The position numbers and the translations under genes were made by a program. The notes under the pieces are model-generated. The model did not search any database, was not told the DNA's origin, and saw only the letters and a list, made by a program, of their open reading frames with translations. Shown in pieces: positions 12,201-22,929 of a stretch of DNA of 64,000 nt. Origin of the DNA: Mycoplasmoides fastidiosum (GTDB lineage Bacteria > Bacillota_I > Bacilli_A > Mycoplasmatales > Mycoplasmoidaceae); contig NZ_CP101809.1 in the NCBI RefSeq assembly GCF_024498275.1, forward strand, positions 1,054,001 to 1,118,000, read 5' to 3'. Positions within the stretch are counted from its first letter, which is position 1. Every line of letters begins with the position of its first letter.

Positions 12201-12650
12201 TTAATAATTAGGTAATGCGAATAAATTCTATATCCAAAATGATAAACTAAATTTATAATTTTTATAAAAAAATTTGAAAAATTAAGACTTTTCTTTCAAT
12301 TTTTCGATAATTATTTAGAAAAAATAAATTAGATGTAAATTTATTTTCATCATAGACACTTAATATTAACAATAAACTGGTTTAGTTTTCTACTTTAATA
12401 AAATAAAAAACACAAAAAAACTTCTAATCATATATAATTGATACGTTTAAAATCCACGATTAAACATCGAATTTTCGTTACACAATTCAACATAAATCAA
12501 TACTTGTGAATAGATAATTTATTAAAACTTTACTGTTTTAAAGAGTTGTCCAGTTTGTTCACAAGTTTTTCAGGTATTTTTAACTTTTTATTTCAAAATA
12601 CCTCTTTTATTATTAATATATTTAACATTTTAAGAGTCTTTATATTTATT
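12201..12650. promoter_or_regulatory. Divergent intergenic region with probable rplM leader
   Basis: 450 bases with no gene. A TATAAT lies at 12433-12438 facing rplM, implying a 5' leader of about 200 nt. Inside it ACTTGTGAA (12502-12510) can pair with TTCACAAGT (12558-12566), followed directly by TTTT, with a smaller TAAAAC/GTTTTA hairpin (12523-12540) in the loop: the layout of a ribosomal-protein attenuation leader. No clear -35 is visible. The part nearest the minus-strand ABC permease is featureless and AT-rich. Confidence 0.45.
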
Positions 12651-13100
12651 ATGAAAACAACAATGCTAACTAAAGAACAAGCATTAAAAAGACGCAAGTG
12701 ATACGTAATCGATGCTAAAGATCAAATTTTAGGTCGATTATCGGTTGAAGTTGCGAATTTATTACGTGGTAAAAATCGACCAGATTTTACCCCCAATCAG
12801 GATTGTGGCGACTTTGTAATTGTGATCAATGCTGGACAAATTCGTTTATCCGGTAATAAAGCCGAAAATGAACGATGATATCGACACAGCGGATATGTTG
12901 GCGGTTTAAAATCTCGAACCGGTAAAGAAATGATTGAGAAAAAACCAGTTGAGTTTATTCGTAAAGCAGTTAAAGGAATGTTGCCAAAAAATAATTCCTT
13001 ATCATTGCAACTAATGCATAAATTATTTGTTTACGAAAACGATAATCACAAACACCAAGCTCAAGAACCAATTATTTATCGTTTAAACGGACAAAATTAA
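12651..13100 (+). CDS. rplM: 50S ribosomal protein L13
   Basis: 149-residue uL13, an early-assembling large-subunit protein. The N-terminal [15 protein letters not shown] and central [14 protein letters not shown] are diagnostic, and the length is typical. Trp residues in RRKWYV and ERWYRHSG are encoded by TGA. It starts at an ATG about 200 bases after a TATAAT and is followed 33 bases later by rpsI, the conserved L13-S9 operon. The leader upstream carries a hairpin followed by T residues that may control both genes. Confidence 0.97.
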
Positions 13101-13133
13101 TTTTTATTTTAAAAGGGTGATTACTAAATTTAT

Positions 13134-13553
13134 ATGAATCAAACTAAATATTATGGCTTGGGACGTCGTAAATCTTCAGTTGCTAAAGTATTTTTAACTC
13201 CAGGTACTGGTAAATTTACTGTTATTCGACGTTCACATGGCAAAATTGTTGCTAGTGTAGATGGCGACAAATATTTTCTAAATCCTTTTTTGATTAAGGA
13301 TTTAACTCAACCTTTAACAATTACCAATCACGAAACTAAATTTGATGTTGAAGCCCAAGTATCAGGCGGCGGTTTTTCTGGTCAATCTGGTGCAATTCGT
13401 TTAGGTGTAACTCGAGCATTAATCAGTTACAACGAAGAACTGAAAAGCCAATTAAAAAAAGCTAAATTAACAACCCGTGATTCACGTTGCAAAGAACGTA
13501 AAAAAATCGGAAAATACGGAGCACGCCGTTCTCCTCAATTTACTAAACGTTAA
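13134..13553 (+). CDS. rpsI: 30S ribosomal protein S9
   Basis: 139-residue uS9, whose C-terminal tail reaches the decoding site. The N-terminal YYGLGRRKSSVAKVFL, the central VSGGGFSGQSGAIRLG and the C-terminal RRSPQFTKR are all characteristic. The usual Asn-Gly loop of S9 is replaced by FTVIRRSHGK. The start at 13134 lies 33 bases after rplM. It is probably co-transcribed with rplM and the small gene that follows. Confidence 0.97.
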   Translation: MNQTKYYGLGRRKSSVAKVFLTPGTGKFTVIRRSHGKIVASVDGDKYFLNPFLIKDLTQPLTITNHETKFDVEAQVSGGGFSGQSGAIRLGVTRALISYNEELKSQLKKAKLTTRDSRCKERKKIGKYGARRSPQFTKR

Positions 13554-13597
13554 TCTGGTATTTTTCAAATTAAATCAAAAGGTGGCATCTTTTTAAT

Positions 13598-14029
13598 ATG
13601 AATGAAGCAAAAAAAACTTTTAGTTTTGCTGATTATTCCAATCATCAATCACAATACATCTTTAAAGACATTATTGTGCAAACTTTTACTTCCAATGAAG
13701 ATTTATTTTCAATATTAGCTAGTTTGAATAATCATTTGATCAAACTAAATACAACTGATCCAAAACCAATTTATAGTAATTGTTTAAGTATTTTTGATTT
13801 TGATAAACTATTTGCCGAAGTAAAAATGCCCACAACTAAATTAAACGCTCAAGATTTACCTTTATCCTTCAGCCAACGATGACATTTAAAAAATGCATAT
13901 AAAAAAGCGGTTAAATCTCATGCTTGAGAATTATCTAAAAATGAAAAAATGTATGATCAAATTCACGATCAACTAAATAAATACATCGAAGTATTTTTGG
14001 AAATGACCAAATACGTTGCTGTTGCTTAA
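13598..14029 (+). CDS. Unrecognised cytoplasmic protein, 143 aa
   Basis: A short soluble protein with no signal peptide or membrane helix. It opens MNEAKKTFSFADYSNHQSQY and ends in a Lys-rich, probably helical stretch. TGA codons give Trp in SQRWHLKNAY and SHAWELS. It starts 44 bases after rpsI with AGGTGG upstream, and a terminator follows, so it may be the last gene of the rplM-rpsI unit. No family recognised; length, start signal and position support a real gene. Confidence 0.7.
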
Positions 14030-14043
14030 AAATATTTCAAATC

Positions 14044-14084
14044 ATAAAAAAAGCTATTGTTTTTCAACAATAGCTTTTTTATTT
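14044..14084. terminator. Hairpin terminator between convergent genes
   Basis: AAAAAGCTATTG / CAACAATAGCTTTTTT inverted repeat with flanking A and T runs, placed between the plus-strand small gene and the minus-strand ferritin gene; usable in both directions. Confidence 0.85.
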
Positions 14085-14097
14085 CGTATTTTTTTAC

Positions 14098-14646
14098 TTA
14101 ATGTTCGTGTGGTTTTTCTTGTGGTTGGTGATATTTACGATCAATTTTACGTAGCATCAAATCAGCTGTAGTTAAATCCTGGGAATTTTCAAATGCATCA
14201 TTAATTTCAATACATTTCTTTTCTTCGATAATTTGGTCTTTAACAAAATGTTCAATGAAGTATAATGTGGCAGGATCTTTTTCTGCAATTGCTACATTGG
14301 CAATTTCTACCATGATATCAGATACACTCGCTTGGTATTCGCTTAGAGCTTGAGCAATTTCTCGAGGGTGGTTAAATGGTTTTAACAATTTTGTTAAAGC
14401 TAAATCATTAGTTTTAGCTCAAGAATCTCGAGAATCTAAATATTCATAAAAAACACCGGCGTGTTCTAATTCTTCCTTGGCTCAGTTTTGTAACAAATTG
14501 GAAAAATTAGTCATGCCTAGCCGATCAGCTTCTGCTGCATATTCAAAAAACAACATTGCTGTTGCAAATTCTCGGTTATATTGATCATTAACTAGATTCC
14601 AAGTTTTAGAACCTGTAAAATTCATTAATCCTTTTGATTTATTCAT
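14098..14646 (-). CDS. ftnA: Ferritin-like iron storage protein
   Basis: A 182-residue four-helix protein of the bacterial non-haem ferritin type, which oxidises and stores iron. Helix-B motif NWAKEELEHAGVFYEYL holds the Glu and His ligands of the diiron centre, NREFATAMLFFEYAAEAD is helix A with its Glu, and FVKDQIIEEKK corresponds to the conserved Gln-x-x-Glu-Glu of helix D. The chosen ATG at 14646 has AAGGAATT just upstream; a TTG 21 bases earlier has no such signal. The C terminus is His-rich (HQPQEKPHEH). The gene stands alone with a terminator downstream. A Dps protein is less likely given the length and helix D motif. Confidence 0.9.
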
Positions 14647-14887
14647 ATAATTCCTTAAGTAATTCAATAAATTAATGCTAATTATTTTAATACATATAGG
14701 AATTAAAGAAATATCTAAAATTAATAAGAATCCATTAATTTTTAAAATTAATTAATTAATAAAGAGGCAAATTTTACTGTTAAAAAGATAATTTACTTTT
14801 TTAAAAAGTTATCAACAAGAAATTTAGAAGAATTTAAAATTGGCTTTTTAATATTTGCTTTATAATTTATTGCGTCAGAGGTATTTT

Positions 14888-15418
14888 ATGAACGATGTTA
14901 ATATTTTTAGTCAACCGACAATTAAAAAATTAAAGACAACAAAAAATCTGGCTGCATGAAAAATAATCTTATATGTAACTTCAATTATTTTGATGATTGT
15001 AGGATTAGCATTACTTGTTACACGTGCGATTGATTTTTCTGATTATAACGATGGAATAACAGGAGAGCAAATTAGAAGGAACATTGATGAAGCTAGAGAT
15101 TTTTGAAAAGAAATTTATCGAGATGCTCAAAGCTTTGATAAGCAATTTGTTGAAAAATATCTTATTCCAATTATCCTGTTTGCTTCTACGCTTGTAATTT
15201 ATATTGTTAATGTTATTTTGAGTATCGCTCTATTATTATCTTCAAATAAATTAAATAATACTGAAGAATTAAAAAATTCAGATAAATATAATCCAAGCAG
15301 CTTTGTAACTCTAGCAGTTTTGTCTTTAATTTTCCAATTTCTTTTTACTTTTGTGTCTTTCATCTTTGATATTGTTTTAGTATCAAAAACACGAAAAACT
15401 TTGAAAAGTATCGGTTAG
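14888..15418 (+). CDS. Small multi-pass membrane protein, function unknown
   Basis: A 176-residue protein with hydrophobic segments near residues 26-50, 94-118 and 135-163 separated by a polar, acidic outer loop. The N terminus (MNDVNIFSQPTIKKLKTTKN) is polar and the C terminus basic (SKTRKTLKSIG), giving a positive-inside pattern. TGA encodes Trp in AAWKII and DFWKEI. It is monocistronic between ferritin (divergent) and an ABC-2 transporter (convergent). No known family is apparent; ATG 14888 is the first good start. Confidence 0.72.
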
Positions 15419-15456
15419 TTTTCATTTAAAAACTTAAAACTAAAAACTGAATTAAA

Positions 15457-15494
15457 AAATAACTTCATCCAATGGATGAAGTTATTTTTTTTGT
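15457..15494. terminator. Hairpin terminator
   Basis: AAATAACTTCATCC-AA-TGGATGAAGTTATTTTTT inverted repeat with flanking A and T tracts, between two convergent genes. Confidence 0.85.
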
Positions 15495-15527
15495 ATGACT
15501 TTTATTTAGAAACAACTATTTCTTAAA

Positions 15528-16376
15528 TTAAATTTTTCAGTTAAATAATTTTTTGAAAATAAAGATTGCGGCCACTGCTTCTATAATTGGAACTACAATA
15601 GTAAGTCAATCTAATGTTCAATTAAAATCTCAAGACATTGGGGTTCTACTTGCAAGTGTTCCCGGATTTGCACCTACAATGCTATTACTCAATTTGGCCG
15701 TTGCACCAATTGGTTGCAAATATTGAACATATTTCATCCATACATCGTTTATATCAAAAAATGCTGCAGGAATCATTACTCCAGAAGTAACAAAAACAAT
15801 ATAAAAATGAATCATCACTACTACATTAATTGTTTTCTCTGTATTTCCAATAAAAGAAAAAATTGAAGCAAAACAAAAAGAAGTAATAAAACCAAAAATA
15901 CCGACAAATAAAAGTGCAAAATATTGACTAACAGAAATTATAGGTCTTTCGCTTGGTAAAATAACAGCAGATAATAAAGTTATTAAATTTCAACCAATTA
16001 AGAAAACAGTAAAACATGCAAATAAATTAGAAAATAAATAAGTTTTGGCTTTGATATTTAAATTTAAATAAAATTTATTTCTGTTATTAACTCGATCAAA
16101 TCCAAAATTAGTTGGTAGATATATAATCGACACATTTGTCAACATCATTAGTGGAATAACAGCAACCGAATAAATAAACGGATGAACTTGATTTGGTTCT
16201 ACAGCTTCTCGATTTCCTCCCCCTCAAGTATAGAAAGAAATAAACGTTCAAATAATTGGGAAAATAATCGTAAAAAATAGATTTAAAGGACTTTTAACGA
16301 ATTTAAATAAATTCATTAAATATAGTTGATAAAAAATGGAGCTTTTTATTTTGAAAGCATAAGTAATTTTTTCCAT
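15528..16376 (-). CDS. ABC-2 type transporter permease
   Basis: A 282-residue integral membrane protein with about six hydrophobic segments, starting MEKITYAFKIKSSIFYQLYL and with a final helix around 260-277 (IVVPIIEAVAAIFIFKKLF). Size, topology and the ATPase gene immediately upstream fit an ABC-2 export permease. Trp codons are mostly TGA. It lies 122 bases downstream of the ATPase gene and probably shares its transcript. The substrate is unknown; similar pairs export drugs, peptides or polymers. Confidence 0.78.
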
Positions 16377-16498
16377 TATTAAAATTGCAAATTGTAGTGT
16401 TTTTCTAAAAGATTAAGAATTTTATAAAATTCTGTGCAATGATTTATTTTTTGGATTAACAAGTTCTTATTAAATAAAAATCATTAATTATAAAAATT

Positions 16499-17146
16499 CT
16501 ATTCAATAGTTTTAAATAAACTATCTAAATTATTAATTGGATCTAAACTTTGATCTTCAATCAAATAATATTTATCAGTCAAAGCTCTAATTTCTTTTTC
16601 ATCATGAGAAATAATTAATAAGATAACATCTTCATTATTTCTTAGATAATTTTTAATGATTTTTAAGACGTTTGATCGTCATTCATAATCTAAAGATGTG
16701 GAAATCTCATCAACAATTAAAAATTTAGGTTTTAGTTCTAGGGTTAACATTAATTTAAATTTTTGTTTTTCCCCCCCAGAAAGTTTTTTGAATTTTTTAT
16801 TTTTTACATGATCTAATTCGTATTTAACAAAAGCAGTTTTCTCAAGTTCTTTGTCAAAAATATTACAAATTCTTAGATAAAAATAAAAAAGTTGTTTCAA
16901 ATTAAGATCGCTATCAAAATTAACATCCTGAAATAAAACTCGAGTATTATTTTTGTAAATAGGATCAATTTCAACTGTGCCTTTTTGCAATGCTCTTACC
17001 CCAGCAATTGTTTCAGCAAGCGATGTTTTACCTGTTCCATTTTTACCTAAAATAGCTACTCTATCACCTGGTTTTAAACTTAGATTAATATCATTTAATA
17101 TGATTCTTTTCCCATATTTAATGGATAGATTTTTAACATTAATCAT
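16499..17146 (-). CDS. ABC transporter ATP-binding protein
   Basis: A 215-residue ATPase with Walker A GKNGTGKT (34-41), signature LSGGE (122-126), Walker B KFLIVDEIS (about 141-149) and the switch His in LIISHDE. It is somewhat shorter than average but complete. It begins at 17146, upstream of the ABC-2 permease, and should energise that exporter. The frame crosses one TGA (Trp) after LDYE. Distinct from the ATPase at 9550, so the window holds two separate ABC-2-like systems besides the heterodimeric exporter. Confidence 0.92.
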
Positions 17147-17259
17147 TTTATGATTTCTCTTTAATTTTAATTATTTTTAAAAGAATGTATTTAAATTATA
17201 TAAGAACAAATTTAATAATTTGTACATTATTAAAATTTAAAAGAAGTAATGAACTTAAA

Positions 17260-17308
17260 ATAAAAAATCAACCCAGTTTATATGGGTTGATTTTTTTTTT
17301 TTTTTTCA
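17260..17308 (-). terminator. Terminator downstream of the lipoprotein gene
   Basis: AAATCAACCC-AGTTTATAT-GGGTTGATTT hairpin with a long T run on the plus side (17291-17306) and T-rich sequence on the minus side. It lies 34 bases past the end of the minus-strand lipoprotein gene; the long homopolymer is prone to length change. Confidence 0.7.
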
Positions 17309-17341
17309 AAAATATTAACCACGTTTAACAACTGTAGACTG

Positions 17342-18490
17342 CTAAGTATCTTGATTGTAGGAGATCATCAAAGTAATATCCTTAAAAGTATATGATCTAA
17401 TTGCATCAGAATAAGCCATTTGATAGTTTCAACTTCAATGTTGCATTAAATCTAAACTCAGATTAACTTTCACAGAATATTTATCAGAGCTTGGTGTTAC
17501 AGTTGTTTCTGCATTCACTCCATCAGCTAAACTAAAATTTACTTTTTCCACAGCTCGTTTAACACGAACAGCAGGAAAATCACCTTTGCTATTTACTGCA
17601 GCATCTGGTTTTGCATCTTTTCATAATTGAATTAATTGTTCAATTTGTTCATCAGTTAAAGAATGTTTCACTGGATTATTAGTAGATCCTTGAAACCATT
17701 TAGGAGTTCCATCTTTTTTAATGTTTCAAATTGGAAATAAAGGCGTAGCAAATTTAGCGTCTTCAATTGAAAAAGTTTCATTTAGAGCTGTTAATAAATC
17801 AGAATTTTTAGGATTGGTCATTGGTTTAGAACCAAGAACTTGAATGGTTTGATTATCTTGTTTGACTAATGATGTTTCATCGATTCGACGATAATCAGTC
17901 AATTTGATTTTAACTGGTCCAGAAATTTTTAATTCGGTTGCTGAGCTATGACTAAATTGTTGATCTTGCTTAGCTTTTAAGATAAAAGTAATTTCTTCAG
18001 TTACAATTGGTGATACTCAAGAACTGGGTAGATAATCATTTAAAGTTGTTTTGTCAGCAGAACTAGGCATACTAATTAAAACTGAATCAATATTTTGCAA
18101 ATCAATTTCAGATAGCTGTTGATTTTCTTCTAATAACTTATTAAATTTGATGCCAAATTCATTATTACTTAATAATTTGTTATCAACTCCAATTCCTAAA
18201 TTAGCTTTAATTGCTGTAATTGCTGCTGCTTTAGTCACGTTTAGTCCTGCTCGCGTAGTAAGATTTTCATTACCATCATTTTGATATGAAGTCATTCCAT
18301 TAGCAAAACTACCACCTGTGGCAGCACTTAATAAATCTGCTAAATCAATTTTATCTTGTGCTTTAAATTTCATTGCTACCTGGCCCACAGTTTTTACTGT
18401 AGTACAAGCAGCAATAATAATTGGCAAAGGAATAGTTGCAAATAATAATGTTGAAACTGTTTTAGATTTTTTTGATTGTTTAAATGTCAT
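17342..18490 (-). CDS. Surface lipoprotein, 382 aa
   Basis: Starts MTFKQSKKSKTVSTLLFATI, with a hydrophobic segment and lipobox IIIAAC at about residues 24-29, so a lipid-anchored surface protein. GAGGTGATGT directly precedes the ATG, a good ribosome site. The mature protein begins with an Ala/Gly-rich region and has several beta-rich stretches; Trp is encoded by both TGA and TGG. Monocistronic with its own terminator. It lies next to a larger lipoprotein gene on the same strand but shows no obvious similarity to it. Family not recognised. Confidence 0.85.
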
Positions 18491-18588
18491 ACATCACCTC
18501 AAGACTCTTCGATCTACATTTTCATTATATCTTGCTATATCTTAATGGCTAGTTAAACAAAAGAGAATTTAGTGATTTAAAGTTGGGA

Positions 18589-21396
18589 CTATTTTTTACG
18601 ATAAAGAATAATTTCTGAAAGAATGGTTCCAGCATCTGGAAAACTTAATTTGGAAAAATCAATTTGAGGTGCAATAAATGTTGTGTATGATGATTTACGT
18701 TCATCAAGTTCTGAACTGTATTTGCCATCAATGTTCTTACCAAATTGATTAGAATTCCATGGATAAGATGTTGAAACAAGATAAGGATCTAATGCGGTAA
18801 TTTGATTAATAATATTTTTAATTGCTTCTTTTACTGATTTAGATTTAAATAGTTGGCTATTATCTACTAATTCCTGTTGCAACAATTTATTAACTGCTTC
18901 TAAAAATGGAATTTTAACAATTGCAATTTGTGGTTCAGCAACACTACTAATTGGATTAGCATAATGCTTCTTTGCAATTGCTTTCAGCTTAGCTACTAAT
19001 TCATCAGTGACTTCACTATTAGTTTTTATTTCTTTAAGAATTTCAGCATACTCTTTGTCCCGAGCATTGTTTGCAATGATTGTAGATTGATCAGAAAAAA
19101 AGTAATTATAACTATCTGCTTGTATTTTATTTGTTTCATCTTTTCAAACTAATTGAAAATCATCTAGGTTTCTATAGGATTTATTGGGTTGAGCAACAAT
19201 ACCTGGTGGAGCAGATTTTACTAATGTTTCCAAATTAAAATTTGGATTGATAGCAAATTTTTTACCAGCATTGTCTTTACTCAAATAAATTGGGGTTGAA
19301 TTAATTGATTAGGGCATTTGATAAAAAGCTGAAGATGTTAATGCTTCAATACCTGCATTTGTAAATGTGATCGGAATTCCTAATAGTTTTTTAACTAAAG
19401 TTTCCACTGGTCTATCTTTTCGAGCAGCTAATTCTTCTGGTGTCAATTTTTCAGTCTCATTAATTCATTTTTGATCTTTTTGAGTATTGGGAACATAAAA
19501 GAAAGTTAACACCTCAAATAAGGCATTAAAATCTCCCTTTTTCAATTTATTAACAATGCCGCTTAATTTAGTTAAATCAAGTAAATTAGTGTTGTTTAAA
19601 TTAGTTTGATGCTCATTAAATTTTTTGAAAACTGGCATAATTGAATCATATAAACCAGAAAGATCAAATGTCGATTGTACTTGATCAATTTGTCAACCTA
19701 AAGTTGTATTGGATGCAATACTTACATCAAAAGTTTTAGGCATATGAAACATTAAATTGCCATTCTCAACTTTATTACGAGTTGTAAAAGTGGTTCCTGC
19801 TGCAATCTTTAAGTTATCTAAATTAAATTCATCCAATAATTTCGAAATAACACCATCAAAACTATCCGTCCCAGCAAATGAAAACCCAAAACCAGCTAAA
19901 AGCCGCATTGGATTAAACAATTTAGTTACATCATAATTAATGATTTGACCGTCAATTTCAATGCTACCTTTTAAAGGAAAATTTAGTTCTTTTTTAAAAG
20001 TAATTTTTTCTGTATACTCCATAGAAACTTTGGGAGCATTTGGATTCTTGAAATTTAGTTTGGGATCTTGAATTCAATCTAATTCAATGTCTAAATGATG
20101 ATAAACATAAGATGATAAATCGTTTTTCAGCAATACTTTGATAAACGCATAAATTTCTTCAATTGGGGGTAGTTGTTCATTCTCTCTTGGAGTAAAAATA
20201 TTGATCAATAATTCTTTCAGAATTTTAGGAATATCAAAATTTTCCAATAAAGCTTCTTTTGCTTCTTTAGATGTATTATGGTACAGTAAATCTAATAATG
20301 AATAACTACGTCCATCAATTTGTCGAATATTAGGGGTGATGAAATAATTAAGAATACTGGTGATGTCATCACTTATATTGGCATAGTAGATACGTTGTAA
20401 ATTAATCCGACTATTTAGTAAATCTTTTTTTAATTGTTCTGGACTCAGTTGTTTAATTTTAGCCAAGCTTACATCATGAAAAGCCTTAAAATCATAATTT
20501 TCTCGCACCCGAGTGTAATAAGTATTCAAAACAAAACTGCGGTAAGTTAAGATTTCAAGTTCATTCAAATGATCAACGTTAGGAAAAAGTTCAGTTTTTG
20601 CTTTTTGATAATGATTAGTTGATTGAATATTTATGCCATCATACAAAAATTGTTGCAGATAATTAATACTGACATCAATTTGGTTGTTATTGTTTAAAAT
20701 TTTTCATGAAGAAAAATAATTGTTAATGCCACCTTCTGAAGTATTAGTTTTTTTGTATCATGGTGTTACACTAACTGTTGGCGCTTCAATTTGAATTAAA
20801 GCCTGAGAATTGGGTTTAACTGGAATGGCATTGAATAAATCAAATTTAGTTTTTTGTGTATTAGTTAATAAAAACTGTAAATTAAAATTTTGTAAATTTA
20901 ACTCCGTAGTGGAAATTGGAACTAATTCAAAACTTAATTTTAATTGTTCAAAATCAATCTCAATTTGGGGATTAGAGAAAACTAAAAATTTTAAGTTATC
21001 TAAAATATCATTCTGTAAATCATCAGCAGTTAATTTAGCAATTAATTCACGATAAAATTGAGCAGTTAGTCAATAATTTACATCAACATCTGAATCAAAA
21101 CCTTTAAATTCCGGAATAAAATCACCAATTGGTTGATAATCGGTGTTTTTATAAAAATTAGATGAAAATTGTAAACCCCGAAAACTTTGATGGTTATTTT
21201 GAGAAGTGGTTAATTGCGCTACTGATTTGTTTACAGGATTAAGAAATGGATCTGGTTGTTGATTATCAGTAAAATCAGACTCGCTTGTTTGGATTGTTGG
21301 CGCACATGCTGCTAAGATGCCGCTTGTTATGAAACCCAAAGGGAGCAAGCTGAGAAGTTTTGAAAAATAATTTTTCTTAACTGAAAAATTCCGCAT
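18589..21396 (-). pseudogene. Large surface lipoprotein gene interrupted by an in-frame TAA
   Basis: The frame encodes a lipoprotein starting MRNFSVKKNYFSKLLSLLPL with lipobox GILAAC near residue 23. It stays open from 21396 to a TAA at 19309-19311 (695 residues), then continues open in the same frame for another 239 codons to a TAG at 18589, with no ATG soon after the TAA. Length, frame and composition continue across the stop, so this looks like a recent nonsense mutation in a gene of about 935 codons; a functional truncated 695-residue product or a sequence error are the alternatives. TGA is read as Trp at many sites. An earlier GTG at 21468 is in frame but would bury the signal peptide. 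Confidence 0.75.
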
Positions 21397-21849
21397 GAAA
21401 TGGTGACACTTACTTTTATAAAGAAAGTAACAACTAATTCCATTTGTGTTGGAAAATGAATTTTTCACTTTTAAATGAAATTAACAGTATTTTAGAAATT
21501 AGATTGACTGTAATTTTTTATTTTAAATAAACTACCAATTCCCAAAAACCAATGTATTTTCTTATTTATCAAAAAAACTAGAATTTTTCATAATAAAAAA
21601 TAAAAATTTTCCTTATTTTTGTGGGTTTAGTTTTTGAAAAACCTTTAATTGGGCTGTTCAAATTCCCAATAATTTCGCTAAAAAACTAAAATTTTTAGGT
21701 ATAATCTTAATTCGGTTAATTGATATACACACGGAAGTGTTGTTATTTCAAATACAAAATGCAAGCATTTACTGCTATAGAATAGCCAAAATCTTGCATT
21801 CATCTCTTTAATTAAAAAAATATAAATTATTCTTGAAATAAGGTGAAAC
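21397..21849 (+). promoter_or_regulatory. Promoter and structured leader of the rpsL operon
   Basis: 453 bases without a gene. TATAAT at 21700-21705 faces rpsL. In the inferred leader AATGCAAG (21758-21765) pairs with CTTGCATT (21793-21800) enclosing a small GCTA/TAGC hairpin, and AAGGTGAAAC forms the ribosome site before the ATG at 21850. The half nearer the lipoprotein gene is AT-rich and shows nothing specific. Confidence 0.45.
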
Positions 21850-22272
21850 ATGCCAACAATTGCGCAATTAGTGCGAAATGAACGCAAACGTAAAATCAAA
21901 AAATCCCGATCTCAAGCATTATTAAAAACCTGAAACTCTTTGAAAAAGGTTCATAATGCTGATGCGGCGCCTTTTAAACGAGGAGTATGTACTCGGGTTG
22001 GGACTATGACTCCAAAAAAACCTAACTCTGCGTTACGAAAATATGCCAAAGTTCGTTTAACTAATAACGATGAAGTATTGGCTTATATTCCTGGTGAAGG
22101 TCATAACTTACAAGAACACAACGTTGTAATGATTCGTGGTGGTCGGGTTAGAGACTTACCTGGGGTTCGTTATCATATTGTTCGGGGAACATTCGATACT
22201 GTCGGGTTAGAAAAACGCCGCCAACAACGATCTTCCTATGGAGCAAAACGACCTAAAGCTGCGGCGAAATAA
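21850..22272 (+). CDS. rpsL: 30S ribosomal protein S12
   Basis: 140-residue uS12 of the decoding centre. Hallmarks: [30 protein letters not shown] and [10 protein letters not shown]. It has the longer N-terminal region seen in Gram-positive-lineage S12. Lys56 equals E. coli Lys43 and is retained, but the residue matching E. coli Lys88 is Arg101 ([13 protein letters not shown]), a position where Lys to Arg gives streptomycin resistance in other bacteria. It leads the str operon and is followed by rpsG after 49 bases. Confidence 0.98.
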
Positions 22273-22321
22273 TTATTTTCAAACAAATATCAACAAATTA
22301 AAACAAAGGAAACTTTAAATC

Positions 22322-22789
22322 ATGCGTAAAGCAAAAGCTCCAAAACGATTTGTCTTACCTGATCCATTACACAACTCACGATTAGTAAGTAAGGCTATTA
22401 ATATGATTATGTATGAAGGTAAAAAAAGTACAGCGCAATCAATTTTGTACAGTGCCTTCGCTTTAGTTGAGAAAAAAACTAAAAAACCAGCATTAGAAGT
22501 GTTTCAAACCGCTTTAAATAACATTTCTCCAGTGATCGAGCTACGAGTTCGTCGGGTAGCTGGTTCTAACTACCAAGTACCAACTGAAGTTTCAAAAGAA
22601 CGTAAAGAAACTTTAGGTCTACGTTGATTAATTTTATTTAGTCGCAAACGTAATGAAAAAACAATGATCGAAAAATTAGCTAATGAAATCATTGATGCTT
22701 CAAACAATACTGGTGCTTCTATTAAAAAACGTGAAGAAACAACAAGAATGGCTGAAGCAAACAAAGCATTTGCCCACTTGCGATTTTAG
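22322..22789 (+). CDS. rpsG: 30S ribosomal protein S7
   Basis: 155-residue uS7, which binds the 16S rRNA 3' major domain. It opens [20 protein letters not shown] and has the conserved GGSNYQVP-like segment as [14 protein letters not shown] encodes Trp in LGLRWLILFSR. Length is normal. Ribosome site AAAGGAAA lies before the ATG. Second gene of the str operon, 140 bases upstream of fusA. Confidence 0.97.
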
Positions 22790-22929
22790 TTGTGTTGCAT
22801 TATTTGCTCCGAATAATTATCTGTTATTCTCATCATATAATTAATGGAGTGAATTACTGAATTTTTAAATCTGCAATTTAACAGAAAACTATTAAATTAA
22901 AAATATTATCCAATACAAATCTTCTTTAT

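Noticed and set aside
17291-17306. Long T run as a phase-variation tract
   Set aside because: It lies downstream of a gene stop inside a terminator, not in a promoter or coding region, so slippage would not switch a gene.
21397-21468. GTG-initiated extension of the large lipoprotein
   Set aside because: It would add a polar stretch ahead of the signal sequence, which is not compatible with a lipoprotein export signal.
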